A stretch of DNA of 33,316 nucleotides from Chitinophaga pinensis. GTDB taxonomy: Bacteria > Bacteroidota > Bacteroidia > Flavobacteriales_D > Crocinitomicaceae. The translations under genes were made by a program, and so were the position numbers. How positions within the stretch are numbered: the stretch's first letter is position 1; each line of letters begins with the position of its first letter. Location of the stretch: positions 1 through 33,316 of the forward strand of contig CAMBRH010000002.1 of assembly GCA_945870115.1 (NCBI GenBank). The letters are read 5' to 3'. The notes beneath the pieces are model-generated. The model made no database searches. It was not told the DNA's origin and saw nothing but the letters and a program-made list of their open reading frames with translations. Positions 18,610 through 28,635 of the stretch are shown here, piece by piece.

Positions 18610-20364
18610 TTAAAACTGCTTTTTAGTTTTATTATTTTTATCAATAAATTCTTGATTTGGAATTCTTTGAGGCATTGCGTCAAATCGAACTTGAGTACCA
18701 TCCCACCAAATGGATTTTGGCTCAGAATCTTTATCTGCATCATTAAACATTATACCATTCATATTTTCATCAAATGATGAACTTACAATTTCAGGACTAA
18801 CATTAACAACTTCAAATCCTGTTCTTGTTCCAATTGCAATCCAAGTAAATTGCACATTTGAATTTCCTGCTTGCATTTCTTTTACTTCAAATCCAGTCGC
18901 AGTAATGTTTTTCACATACAACCCCTTACAATCACCTAAAGGAGAAACTGTTACAATAACCTCTTCGTTAAGGGCAATTAATTTTTTGAAATTTTCATCA
19001 AACTCAACTAATTTAAATCCATTTTCAATTGCATTTTTTCCTTTTGAATAAACATCTACTGATGTAGAATTAATACCATAAGTTGGAATTCTATTTTCTT
19101 CTCCTACATTATTTAATGTTACTACAACATCATTTGTAATTACTTTTCCATTTGAATAAGAACCATATAAATCTCCTGAGAAGTGGGCACCATAAACGAG
19201 TCCTTTTATCCAGCCACCCATAACACCTCCGTGAGCACCAAGTCCGACTTGAGAATTATTTTCCATACCAACCCAATTATTCATGTTTGTTTTTAAATAA
19301 ATATTTGTAGGCAAGTTATTTCCACCGTTTGGGTTTTGAACGATTCCTCCAGATACACCAGTTTCATAAGCATTACCAAAACCATAAACTGAATAGTCAG
19401 TGGTACTATTTGAATAATAGCCTAAAGCTCCACTTGCTAGAGGCTGAAGTCCCATAACACCTCCAGAACGTTTAGATAATCCACCTAAACCATAAACACC
19501 AAATCGATATTGACCAGTTTCATAAGAAGTTCCAACTACACCATCTCTGGAATCCCCAAAATCCGTTCCAGCTCCTGCTGTTAAATTTATACCTCTAACA
19601 CCAGGAGCATCTCCAGTTCCACCATATTCACCTTGAACACCTGCATAAATCGTTGTTCCAGCCATTATTCTTCCGTAAACACCTGCAGCATTAAAAGAAG
19701 TATAACCATTTACAGCCCAATCTAAAGTTGCATTACCAACAGCACTGAATAAATCATCAGCAATCACAGTACTTGTTGCACCAACTATTACCTCACCCGT
19801 GCTTAAAATTCGCATTCTTTCTAATGCTCCGGTACTGAAAGCCAATGTATTAGCCCCAGGGCTCCACATTCCAATATCTGGATCATTTTGAAACGAATAA
19901 GTTGGTAAAGAAACAGTTCCTAAGCCAATAGATAATAATTGTCCACTTTGATTCATTTCAAAACGCTCAACATTGTTGGTTCTAAAACGTAAATTATTTG
20001 CATCTAAAGTACCTAGAAAATTTGTTGCAGCAGTTGTATTCCAATTCCCTAAGGTATTCCAAGCGTTTGTACTTGACATTATGCGTACCCATTTGGTACC
20101 GTCCCAATAGTACATTCCAGGCGTAACATCAGAAACGGTAGCTGTATTAAAAACAGTTAACCAATTTGCAGCACTAGTTACAGTTGTAATGTCTGTTGTA
20201 CCAGTTAGGGTAACTCTTGGCATTAAAAAACCTTTATTTGTTGAAACAATATCTAACATTGCTGATGCATTTGGAGTTGCTCCAGTAGAATTTATCCCTA
20301 CATTTTGTGTAAAAGTTGCAGTTGAAACAAGCAATGCAGCAATAAGTATATTTAACTTCTTCAT
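18610..20364 (-). CDS. Fibre-like secreted protein, copy A
   Basis: Signal peptide, QNVGINSTGATPNASAMLDIVSTNKGFLMPRV, GVYG/GVxG-rich middle, C-terminal EFDENFKKLI...DCKGLYVKNITATGFEVKEMQAGNSNVQFTWIAIGTR. Confidence 0.85.
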   Translation of the reverse strand: MKKLNILIAALLVSTATFTQNVGINSTGATPNASAMLDIVSTNKGFLMPRVTLTGTTDITTVTSAANWLTVFNTATVSDVTPGMYYWDGTKWVRIMSSTNAWNTLGNWNTTAATNFLGTLDANNLRFRTNNVERFEMNQSGQLLSIGLGTVSLPTYSFQNDPDIGMWSPGANTLAFSTGALERMRILSTGEVIVGATSTVIADDLFSAVGNATLDWAVNGYTSFNAAGVYGRIMAGTTIYAGVQGEYGGTGDAPGVRGINLTAGAGTDFGDSRDGVVGTSYETGQYRFGVYGLGGLSKRSGGVMGLQPLASGALGYYSNSTTDYSVYGFGNAYETGVSGGIVQNPNGGNNLPTNIYLKTNMNNWVGMENNSQVGLGAHGGVMGGWIKGLVYGAHFSGDLYGSYSNGKVITNDVVVTLNNVGEENRIPTYGINSTSVDVYSKGKNAIENGFKLVEFDENFKKLIALNEEVIVTVSPLGDCKGLYVKNITATGFEVKEMQAGNSNVQFTWIAIGTRTGFEVVNVSPEIVSSSFDENMNGIMFNDADKDSEPKSIWWDGTQVRFDAMPQRIPNQEFIDKNNKTKKQF

Positions 20365-20398
20365 AATTTATTTTTGTATTTACTTTAAAAATATTGTA

Positions 20399-21652
20399 TT
20401 AGTCTATTAAGATTTTTTGAATGTATTCTTTAACACCTACAGTGATGTGAGAAGTATAAATTCCTTTTGAAAAGCTACTTACATCAAAAGTGTTTATTGT
20501 TGGCAAAAGTTGATTATTCAAAACCAATCTTCCTGTAAGGTCATACAATTTTAATTCACCTTCTTTTATAGATTTGATATTTAAATTTTCTTTTGTTGGA
20601 TTAGGGAAAATAACTGGTTGATCACTTTCGCTACAAATTGAGTTAGCAGCCATCTTTGAGAATGAATTTATTTTACCATCAAAATCTACTTGTTTAATTT
20701 GATAATAAACACTTGCATTTGAGAAGTGAGAATTATCAATAAATGAATAATCAATTTCACCAGAACTATTTCCAGATCCGTCAAGTTTTCCAATATTTTC
20801 CCATTTTTTTCCATCAAAAGACCTCATTACATTGTAAAAATCACAATTTGTTTCATCTGTAACTTTCCATGAAATCAAATTAGCACAATCTTTAATTTTA
20901 ATTTCTTGACTTAAAAACACAACTGGTAACGGAACAGTTTGATCCACCAAAATCCATACTGGCCAAAAATCGGCTGCGGGAGCTAAAACTCCACTTGTTA
21001 CATTTGTCACATCATTGTTGGATCCAAAAAGTAAGGCTTCCCAAGAAGTATTGTCAATACTCCAGCGTTGAGCCTGAATATTTGTTTCCGTCAATGTATT
21101 TGTTCCAGCTATTTCATTCGCAGCATCGTCATAAGTGAAAGAAAGAGTTGCATCAGGAATTGTTGTATAAGAGGTATTGTCTAAAATCCAAAAGCGGTCT
21201 ACAACTAAAAGTGATTGATCAGCATCTGGCGAACCACCATTCATAGTTGTTATTGCGGTTGGAAAAGTTGGATAAGCAGTATTTGCATCAGTCGCTGTTT
21301 CATAAGTACTGAAATTAAATGTACCTCCTGCATTTCCAGCGGAAGTAATATTCATTTCCATTGGGATTTTAACTCCATTACCACCTTGAATGATTGGTTT
21401 TGTAGCCCATGGAATAACGTAATTTCCTGTTGAATTTGAAATCTCCCAAACGATTTGATTTCTTTCTCCTTCAGAAACAATATTGCCTCCAGTTCCAGTT
21501 GTTGTAATAGCATTTGCATTTGAGTTATCTAAAACAACCTTAGCATTGTTAGATATTATCAAAAAAACATCGTTATTTAAAATTAATCTTTCTTGCGCAA
21601 AGCTTAAGAAAGAAAGGAAAAATATGCAAATTGCTGAAATTTTTTGTGTCAT
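20399..21652 (-). CDS. T9SS type-A sorting domain protein, copy A
   Basis: Signal peptide; C-terminal FPNPTKENLNIKSIKEGELKLYDLTGRLVLN...FSKGIYTSHITVGVKEYIQKILID. Confidence 0.9.
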   Translation of the reverse strand: MTQKISAICIFFLSFLSFAQERLILNNDVFLIISNNAKVVLDNSNANAITTTGTGGNIVSEGERNQIVWEISNSTGNYVIPWATKPIIQGGNGVKIPMEMNITSAGNAGGTFNFSTYETATDANTAYPTFPTAITTMNGGSPDADQSLLVVDRFWILDNTSYTTIPDATLSFTYDDAANEIAGTNTLTETNIQAQRWSIDNTSWEALLFGSNNDVTNVTSGVLAPAADFWPVWILVDQTVPLPVVFLSQEIKIKDCANLISWKVTDETNCDFYNVMRSFDGKKWENIGKLDGSGNSSGEIDYSFIDNSHFSNASVYYQIKQVDFDGKINSFSKMAANSICSESDQPVIFPNPTKENLNIKSIKEGELKLYDLTGRLVLNNQLLPTINTFDVSSFSKGIYTSHITVGVKEYIQKILID

Positions 21653-21729
21653 TATTTTACTGTTTATCTAACTTTAAGGATATTTCATCTTAAACAATAA
21701 GTGTTTAAAAGAAAAGCCTAATTTGAGTG

Positions 21730-21737
21730 CAAAAGTA
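21730..21737 (-). promoter_or_regulatory. -7 box TACTTTTG of surface operon A
   Basis: TAnnTTTG match, minus strand, upstream of ATG 21652. Confidence 0.5.
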
Positions 21738-21908
21738 CTACATTTAAATTATTTTTTATAGCAAGCAATTTGAAGAACAAATCACTTGCTACTAACCAAC
21801 TGAAATACAGTAGGTTAAATTATTAAAAAATAACCTAACAATCGTTAAAATTTAAACAATTAATTTGATCTTTTGGTAAATAATAAATGGGGAGTGTATT
21901 TTAAATAA

Positions 21909-21923
21909 ACTAAATCGATTAAT
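21909..21923 (-). promoter_or_regulatory. Conserved upstream motif ACTAAATCGATTAAT (surface operon A)
   Basis: 15-bp exact match to the motifs at 25381 and 29177; 257 bp upstream of ATG 21652; degenerate second copy at 21979-21993. Confidence 0.65.
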
Positions 21924-22142
21924 ATTCATTTATTTAATAAATTTCTAAAGAATTTTGTTCTGAACTCAATGTTTTAAAACTAAACCGATTTAAGATTTAT
22001 AATTCCAAATGAAAATTATTGAACAATTTCCTTCAAGATTATATTAAAAAAAATTCTTTCATTTTTGACTAACTTAGTAATAGTGATCTTTTTTAAAACC
22101 TGTTGTCAATTGCAAATTGACAGTTAATTTTTAAACAAAACA

Positions 22143-22169
22143 AAACCATTACACAGCATGTAACGGTTT
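22143..22169 (-). terminator. Terminator of surface module copy B (paralogous to 18566-18594)
   Basis: AAACCATTACA-CAGCA-TGTAACGGTTT; mismatch is G.U on the minus strand. Confidence 0.8.
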
Positions 22170-22234
22170 CTCGAAATTTAAACATTAAAAATAATAGAAA
22201 AGCCAAATAACAAATATGGACTTTTCTTAAAGAC

Positions 22235-23839
22235 TTAATTTCGTTTCTTTAAAATAGTCATTTTACTCTGATTCAGCATATCTTCATAGGTAGTGAAACC
22301 AAATGGGACTGGACCTTGTTTCCAATTTTTATTTTTTTCTTCTTGTAATTTTAAGTTTTCTTTATAATCAACAAGTGGTGGTTGAGAATACTCCATATAC
22401 TCGCGAGTATCTCCTTCTCCCCAAACTGGATCATTTCCGTATTTGTGATCTTGAAAATGAATTCTTTTAGCCATAACTCTGTATGAAAAACTCACATTAC
22501 TTGTGCCACCATTTTTTTCTTTAACAGTAAAACTTGTTTGACCTGGAACTACATAAACATCATTACATTCACCTTCAATTTGAATGAAAACGTGAATAGG
22601 ATGAGCCTCATCTATAAAAGTAACTTGTTTAAATATTTCATCTAATTCAACTGTGACTTCACCATTAATCAATTTTGCTCTTCCCAAGTCTTCAAACCAG
22701 ACTTCTGGAGATTCTGTACAGTACAGTAATTGATTCCCCCATTCCGTGCCAACAGATGCTGATTTTGTACCATTAGCAATAACATGATTTCCATTAAAAT
22801 AACCACTATAATTTGCATTGTTAGCTCTCCAGCCAACAACTGCAAAATCAAAAGCTCCTCCGACAAGACCTCCACCTAAACCAATTCCATATACCCCAGT
22901 ACCGGTTCCTCCAGCATTATAAGAACCTAGCACACCAATCCTTCCACTTCCGCTAGTAGCATAATTTATACCTCTTAATCCATATCCGCCGGTAGCAGCT
23001 GTTCCAGCCCATCCACCTAAAGTTCCCACAGTTGAGGTACTTGCACTAGTTGTTAAATTTAAACCTGAAGTACCTCCGCCAGTACCAGAGCCTTGATAAA
23101 TACCAACAGTACCATATTCAGAGGTTGTTCCTCCAGTTATTTCACCATAAACTCCCGCACCATTTTGATTTGAATAACCATTAACTGCATAAGGTAAAGT
23201 TGCATTACCTACAGCACTAAATAAATCAACAGCATATAATGTTGCAGTAGCCCCAATAATAACCTCACCAGTACTCAATATCCTCATACGCTCTGTTGCA
23301 CCAGTACTAAAAGCAAGTGTATTTGCTCCTGGACTCCACATTCCAATGTCTGGATCATTTTGAAAGGAATAAGTTGGTAATGAAACTGTACCTAAACCAA
23401 TAGATAACAATTGTCCACTTTGATTCATCTCAAAACGCTCAACATTATTGGTTCTGAATCTTAAGTTAATTGCATCCAATGTACCAAGAAAGTTTGTTCC
23501 TGCAACGGTATTCCAATTACCCAAAGTATTCCATGCATTGTTACTTGACATAATTCGAACCCATTTTGTACCATCCCAATAATACATTCCTGGTGTAACA
23601 TCAGAAACTGTGGCTGTATTAAAAACAGTTAACCAATTTGCTGCTGCTGTTACCGTAGTAATATCAGTTGTACCAGTTAATGCAACTCTAGGCATTAAAA
23701 ATCCTTTATTCGTTGACACTATATCTAACATTGCTGATGCATTTGGAGATGCTCCAGTAGAATTTATCCCTACATTTTGAGCGAAATTTGCAGTTGAAAA
23801 CATCATTGCAACAAAAAATAATTTTACATTTTTCATCAT
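22235..23839 (-). CDS. Fibre-like secreted protein, copy B
   Basis: N-terminal ~200 aa nearly identical to copy A; divergent Gly-rich middle; related C-terminal domain ELDEIFKQV...ECNDVYVVPGQTSFTVKEKNGGTSNVSFSYRVMAKR. Confidence 0.85.
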   Translation of the reverse strand: MMKNVKLFFVAMMFSTANFAQNVGINSTGASPNASAMLDIVSTNKGFLMPRVALTGTTDITTVTAAANWLTVFNTATVSDVTPGMYYWDGTKWVRIMSSNNAWNTLGNWNTVAGTNFLGTLDAINLRFRTNNVERFEMNQSGQLLSIGLGTVSLPTYSFQNDPDIGMWSPGANTLAFSTGATERMRILSTGEVIIGATATLYAVDLFSAVGNATLPYAVNGYSNQNGAGVYGEITGGTTSEYGTVGIYQGSGTGGGTSGLNLTTSASTSTVGTLGGWAGTAATGGYGLRGINYATSGSGRIGVLGSYNAGGTGTGVYGIGLGGGLVGGAFDFAVVGWRANNANYSGYFNGNHVIANGTKSASVGTEWGNQLLYCTESPEVWFEDLGRAKLINGEVTVELDEIFKQVTFIDEAHPIHVFIQIEGECNDVYVVPGQTSFTVKEKNGGTSNVSFSYRVMAKRIHFQDHKYGNDPVWGEGDTREYMEYSQPPLVDYKENLKLQEEKNKNWKQGPVPFGFTTYEDMLNQSKMTILKKRN

Positions 23840-23865
23840 TTCTATTTTTTTAAAAATTATAAAAT

Positions 23866-25119
23866 TTAATCTATTAATATTTTTTGAATGTATTCTTTTA
23901 GTCCTAGCTTGATATGTGATGTATAAATTCCTTTTGAAAAATTTGATAATTCAAAAGTATTAACTGTCGGCAATAATATTTCATTTAGAACAATCCTACC
24001 AGTAACATCATAAAGTTTCAACTCTCCCTCTTTTATCGTTTTTATGTTAATACTTCCTTTTGTTGGATTTGGAAAAATAATAGGATCTTCACTTTCACTG
24101 CAAACTGATTCACTAATTATTTTTTCAAAAGCATATTTTTTTCCATTAAAATCTACTTGATTAATCTGGTAATAGACCAAACCATTTGTAAAATGTGTAA
24201 AATCATTGTATTCGTAGTCAATTACACCAATACTTGTCCCAGAACCGCTAATGATAGCTATTTCTTCCCATTTATTGCCATCAAATGATCTTGATATCTC
24301 ATAATAATCACAATTTGTTTCATTAGAAACTTTCCATGAAATATTATTATTACATTCTTTGTTGCTAATTTCTTGACCTAAAAAATTCACTGGTAATGGC
24401 ACCGTTTGATCAACTAAAACCCACACTGGCCAAAAGTCAGCTGCAGGAGCTGAAACACCGCTTGTTATATTTGTAGCAGTATTAGTAGCACCAAACAATA
24501 AACCTTCCCAAGAAGTATTGGCTATACTCCATCTTTGCGCTTGCAAATTTGCTTCCGTTAGTGTATTTGCACCAGCTATTTCATTTGCCGCATCATCATA
24601 AGTAAAGGAAAGAGTTGCATCAGGAATTGTAGTATAAGTTGTGTTATCTAAAATCCAAAAACGATCTACAACCATTAAAGATTGATCTGCATCTGGAGAT
24701 CCACCATTCATTGTAGTAACTGCAGTTGGAAAAGTTGGGTAAGCCGTGTTTGCATCTGTAGCTGTTTCATAAGTACTGAAATTAAATGTTCCACCTGCAT
24801 TTCCAGCAGATGTAATATTCATTTCCATTGGGATTTTAACTCCATTACCTCCTTGCACAATTGGTTTTGTTGTCCATGGAATTATATAATTACCAGTTGA
24901 ATTCGATATTTCCCAGACTAATTGATTTCTTTCTCCTTCAGAAACTATATTTCCGCCAGTTCCAGCTAGTGTGATAGCATTCGGATTTGAATTATCTAAA
25001 ACAACTTTGGCATTATTTGAAATAATCAAAAAAACATTATCATTCAATATCAATCTTTCTTGGCTTGATACTAAAATTGGAAATATTAAAATGATGAGAG
25101 TAGAGATTATTATTTTCAT
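23866..25119 (-). CDS. T9SS type-A sorting domain protein, copy B
   Basis: 417 aa, same length as and closely similar to 20399-21652; same C-terminal sorting domain. Confidence 0.9.
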   Translation of the reverse strand: MKIIISTLIILIFPILVSSQERLILNDNVFLIISNNAKVVLDNSNPNAITLAGTGGNIVSEGERNQLVWEISNSTGNYIIPWTTKPIVQGGNGVKIPMEMNITSAGNAGGTFNFSTYETATDANTAYPTFPTAVTTMNGGSPDADQSLMVVDRFWILDNTTYTTIPDATLSFTYDDAANEIAGANTLTEANLQAQRWSIANTSWEGLLFGATNTATNITSGVSAPAADFWPVWVLVDQTVPLPVNFLGQEISNKECNNNISWKVSNETNCDYYEISRSFDGNKWEEIAIISGSGTSIGVIDYEYNDFTHFTNGLVYYQINQVDFNGKKYAFEKIISESVCSESEDPIIFPNPTKGSINIKTIKEGELKLYDVTGRIVLNEILLPTVNTFELSNFSKGIYTSHIKLGLKEYIQKILID

Positions 25120-25191
25120 TATTTTAAGTTTTAGCTTTTAGTTTCAATTGTTTAAATGAAGTTTATACAAAAACAAATAAACGCTTATACA

Positions 25192-25199
25192 CAAACTTA
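25192..25199 (-). promoter_or_regulatory. -7 box TAAGTTTG of surface operon B
   Basis: TAnnTTTG match on the minus strand upstream of ATG 25119. Confidence 0.4.
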
Positions 25200-25380
25200 C
25201 AAAAAAAAATTCATTTTTAAAAATTACACAAAAAATCTTATTTTCAATTTACAAATAAAATTTTTTAAAAACCTGTATACTAGACGTTTAGCAATGTGAC
25301 CAGTTCTACTTTTTTCTTTAAATTAAAACAAAATGCCACTAAAACGGGATAATAATAATCAAAAGCACCTTTTTAAACAA

Positions 25381-25395
25381 ACTAAATCGATTAAT
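25381..25395 (-). promoter_or_regulatory. Conserved upstream motif ACTAAATCGATTAAT (surface operon B)
   Basis: Exact 15-mer, 262 bp upstream of ATG 25119; extended similarity TTTTAAAyAAACTAAATCGATTAATATwCATTTA with operon A. Confidence 0.65.
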
Positions 25396-25457
25396 ATACA
25401 TTTAGTTGATTTTTAATAAATTAAATTTAAAAACAAAGTAATAAAATAATAAAAAAA

Positions 25458-25484
25458 AGACCCTTGCAAAAAATGCAAGGGTCT
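25458..25484 (-). terminator. Rho-independent terminator of the large T9SS gene
   Basis: AGACCCTTGCA-AAAAA-TGCAAGGGTCT, 11-bp perfect stem, T tract on the minus strand. Confidence 0.9.
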
Positions 25485-25509
25485 AAGATTGAATTAATTT
25501 AAAAATAAA

Positions 25510-28500
25510 TTATTTCTTCACAAATCTTTCATTTTTAATTTCATCTTTGCTTTCTACTTTTACAAAGTAAACTCCAGAAGTGATATTATTTGCGTCAATT
25601 TTAAAAGTATTCACTCCTTTTATTAAGTTATTAGTTTCAGAATAAATAATTTTTCCGGTAATATCTAAAATTGTCAAAGTTGATTCAACATTATTATTGA
25701 ACGACTCAACATTAATTTCTATTTCAGAAACAATTGGATTTGGTGAAATTGTAATTTTTGTATTATCTAATTTCACTTTAACAATTTCTGAATAAGTGTA
25801 ATTTCCATTGAAATCAATTTGTTTTAACCTATAATATCTTAGTCCTTTAGTTTTTACATCGTTGTCATCTAAAGTATATCTTTTCAAACTTGAGCTAGTA
25901 CCCGAACCATCAACTTTTGCAATCTTTTCAAAATTGATTCCATCATAAGATCTTTCGATTGAAAAGTAGTCATTGTTGTCTTCTGATGCTGTTGACCAAT
26001 CGAGTGTAATATGATCAATTTTGTTCTCAGCTTTAAATTCAATTAATTCAATCGGCAAAGTAATGTTAGTCATCGTAATATCAAAACTAGAAGGTGTACC
26101 TGCATTACCATCTGCTACAAACCAATATTGCGTACTTGCCGTTAAGCCTGTAATAGTTGTATTATAGGTTGGAGTACTTACTCTATCACAAGGATCCAAT
26201 GCAGTAGAAAGTCCATCAGCTGGAGTATTTAAGGCATTTGCACCTGCAGAAGTATAAGGACCACCACACGCACCTTGAACAATACCCCACTGAACATCAC
26301 CTGACACATTAGTTAATGCAATATCAACAGTAGTTTGACCAGCTGCAGTAGTAAAAGAAAACCAAGCTAAATTCTCAGTTGAAATCGCACAAAAATCACT
26401 TGCATTAGGATCATTTGGACCATAAGAGTAATTACATCCCATGTTATTTCCATTTTGAGTTACACCTGCCACAATATTTGCAACGCCAGTACATTCATTA
26501 TTTGGTGCAGCAGCCAAATCATTAATTTCAAACTGGTATTGATAGCCTAAGGGTACCCCAGCATAATTTCCAAAAACATTATGTGCACCAGTAGTTGAAT
26601 TAAAAGTAGAAGATACATTTCTAGCATGATCAATTACAATAAAATAATTACCAGCAGGAAGCCAAATTCCTTTGCATGGAATATCTCCACCAATACTATA
26701 AGAACTTGCACTAGAATTTTGACCATCACCTCCAGAATCGTTTAAAGCTGCACATAAGTCAACACTATTTGAATTTGTATTTAAAACATCACCGAAATCA
26801 TAAGTATTTGAACCTGGACAAGCCGTAATAAAACTCACAATTGGATATGAATTTGCTACAGGTAAAGTTGTATTTCTCACTGAAAGGGAATAATCATAAT
26901 ATCCTCCTCCAGCAGGAACAGTTAATGAATAAAATTTATCCTCAGTTGCCGTACCACCAAATTCAAGTGTTCCATCTCCTGGATCATATAGACCACAAGA
27001 AAAATTCCAATCATTTCCAGAACCAACTGTTGTACTAATATCTATAAAAGGCGTTGTAATTGGAATTGCTGTTCCACATGTAAACCCTGTTCCAACAGGT
27101 GGAACAAAATTATATGGGTCAAGGCACAAGCCAAAAGTTCCTTCTGCAGCATTGTTGCCATTATGATCAACTACCACATAGTAAGTATCACCAATTGTTA
27201 AAATATCTAAAAAATTTGCAACAGTTCCCCAAGCAGGACATGAACTTGCAATTACAGAATAAGGATCTGTACAATCTGTATCATCCGGTGTTGTTTGTAA
27301 AATGGTTATTTCTGCGTTTCCTCCAGAATTTGAACCTTGCAAAGCAGTAACATCCATTGAAGTAGTTGTTGCTACAAATTTAAAGTAAATCTCATTTTCT
27401 CTATTATCACCACAAGCATTATTGTTGTAAAAATCATTAACAAATGCCAAACCAGTGGCTCCAACATTTGTATGGGCTGTGGCAGTTGAACAATAATTCG
27501 ATGCAATTACAATTGCGTCACAGGGATCATCTGGAAAAGCTGCCACTGTAGATTGAGTAGCATTTATCGTAAAAGCACCTTGATTTCCCAAAGTTGTTGA
27601 AACTCCTAAAAAGTATGTTCCAGCTGTGAATCCGTTTAAGGTAATTGGACCAGTAGCAGTTCCGCAATAATCATCCTCTAAGGTCATAGATGTATTTGCA
27701 GGACATGGAACATCATTTGTTACAAGTTGAAGACTAACATTTCCGCCACCAAATGAATTTGTTGGAAAGTTAACTGTTAAAGTATTATTTGCACCAGTAA
27801 TAGTTACCTGATACCAAACTTCTGTTTCTCCCGCTACAACGCAACCACCTGACCACAAAGAAGTTGAACCACAATTTGTTTGACCACCCAATGTTGTACC
27901 ATCTACTAATAAGACTGTTGCAGAACAAACTGCATCGTTTGCAGGAGCAACTGCAGTATATGTTACCCATACTTCACCTCTAGCACCATTACCGCCAGTG
28001 TGATTAGAGTTATCTGGTAGATAAGCGCCACTTCCTCCTCCACCAGGGGCAGAACCATTTGCGCCATCATTTTCAGTCGCTCTTGAAGCACCTCCAGCAC
28101 CTCCGCCAACAGCTCCAGCGCCGCCTGCGCCACTAGATCCAGCTCCACCTACTCCACCATTTGCACCTGCCGTTACAGGAGTTCCGTTACTAGCGCCAGT
28201 TCCGCAAGTTGCAGCTGCACCTCCAGAAGCACCAGCACCACCAGCACCACCTTGAGCAACCACTGTGCCACCAACTCCAGTAAAAGTTGTCGTTCCACCT
28301 TGAGTTCCAGCAGCTCCTGTTCCAGCTGTGACACCAGCAACAGTAACCGTGTAAACTTGTCCAGCTACCACCGCAAAAGTCTTAGTGGCGTGAGCACCTC
28401 CCGCACCGCCACCACATCCATTGGCATCATTAGCAGAAGTTCCTCCACCAGCTCCACCGCCACCCCAGCAGTCAACTTCAATTGAAGTAACCCCACAAGG

Positions 28501-28608
28501 AACGGTAAAACTACCATTAACAGTAAAAACATCTGTTACTTGCCCATTAGCAAATAAAGATACAAAAACTAAAAGAGTTGAGAAAATAAATTTGTAGAAA
28601 TTTTTCAT
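25510..28608 (-). CDS. Large Gly-rich multidomain T9SS type-A secreted protein
   Basis: Start moved to ATG 28608 (MKNFYKFIFSTLLVFVSLFANGQ). Gly-rich N-terminal region, several beta-sandwich-like repeats beginning PxxxC, C-terminal ISPNPIVSEIEINVES...TSGVYFVKVESKDEIKNERFVKK sorting domain. Confidence 0.9.
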   Translation of the reverse strand: MKNFYKFIFSTLLVFVSLFANGQVTDVFTVNGSFTVPCGVTSIEVDCWGGGGAGGGTSANDANGCGGGAGGAHATKTFAVVAGQVYTVTVAGVTAGTGAAGTQGGTTTFTGVGGTVVAQGGAGGAGASGGAAATCGTGASNGTPVTAGANGGVGGAGSSGAGGAGAVGGGAGGASRATENDGANGSAPGGGGSGAYLPDNSNHTGGNGARGEVWVTYTAVAPANDAVCSATVLLVDGTTLGGQTNCGSTSLWSGGCVVAGETEVWYQVTITGANNTLTVNFPTNSFGGGNVSLQLVTNDVPCPANTSMTLEDDYCGTATGPITLNGFTAGTYFLGVSTTLGNQGAFTINATQSTVAAFPDDPCDAIVIASNYCSTATAHTNVGATGLAFVNDFYNNNACGDNRENEIYFKFVATTTSMDVTALQGSNSGGNAEITILQTTPDDTDCTDPYSVIASSCPAWGTVANFLDILTIGDTYYVVVDHNGNNAAEGTFGLCLDPYNFVPPVGTGFTCGTAIPITTPFIDISTTVGSGNDWNFSCGLYDPGDGTLEFGGTATEDKFYSLTVPAGGGYYDYSLSVRNTTLPVANSYPIVSFITACPGSNTYDFGDVLNTNSNSVDLCAALNDSGGDGQNSSASSYSIGGDIPCKGIWLPAGNYFIVIDHARNVSSTFNSTTGAHNVFGNYAGVPLGYQYQFEINDLAAAPNNECTGVANIVAGVTQNGNNMGCNYSYGPNDPNASDFCAISTENLAWFSFTTAAGQTTVDIALTNVSGDVQWGIVQGACGGPYTSAGANALNTPADGLSTALDPCDRVSTPTYNTTITGLTASTQYWFVADGNAGTPSSFDITMTNITLPIELIEFKAENKIDHITLDWSTASEDNNDYFSIERSYDGINFEKIAKVDGSGTSSSLKRYTLDDNDVKTKGLRYYRLKQIDFNGNYTYSEIVKVKLDNTKITISPNPIVSEIEINVESFNNNVESTLTILDITGKIIYSETNNLIKGVNTFKIDANNITSGVYFVKVESKDEIKNERFVKK

Positions 28609-28635
28609 GATATTGTATTTTATATTCAACTTATT

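Noticed and set aside
21811-21837. TAGGTTA-N13-TAACCTA hairpin upstream of operon A
   Set aside because: Only 7 bp in AT-rich DNA, not found upstream of operons B and C.
18610-23839. Prophage tail-fibre cluster
   Set aside because: Proteins look fibre-like, but no phage structural, lysis or integrase genes are nearby; secreted signal peptides fit cell-surface proteins better.
21215-24900. Paired plus-strand 72-aa ORFs at 21215 and 24682 (MISIWRTTIHSCYC / MICIWRSTIHCSNC)
   Set aside because: They look conserved only because the minus-strand T9SS paralogues are conserved; no independent start/RBS evidence.
26841-28485. ORFs at 26841, 27099, 27785, 27963 and 28252
   Set aside because: Alternate-frame or antisense ORFs caused by the low-complexity Gly/Thr-rich large T9SS gene.
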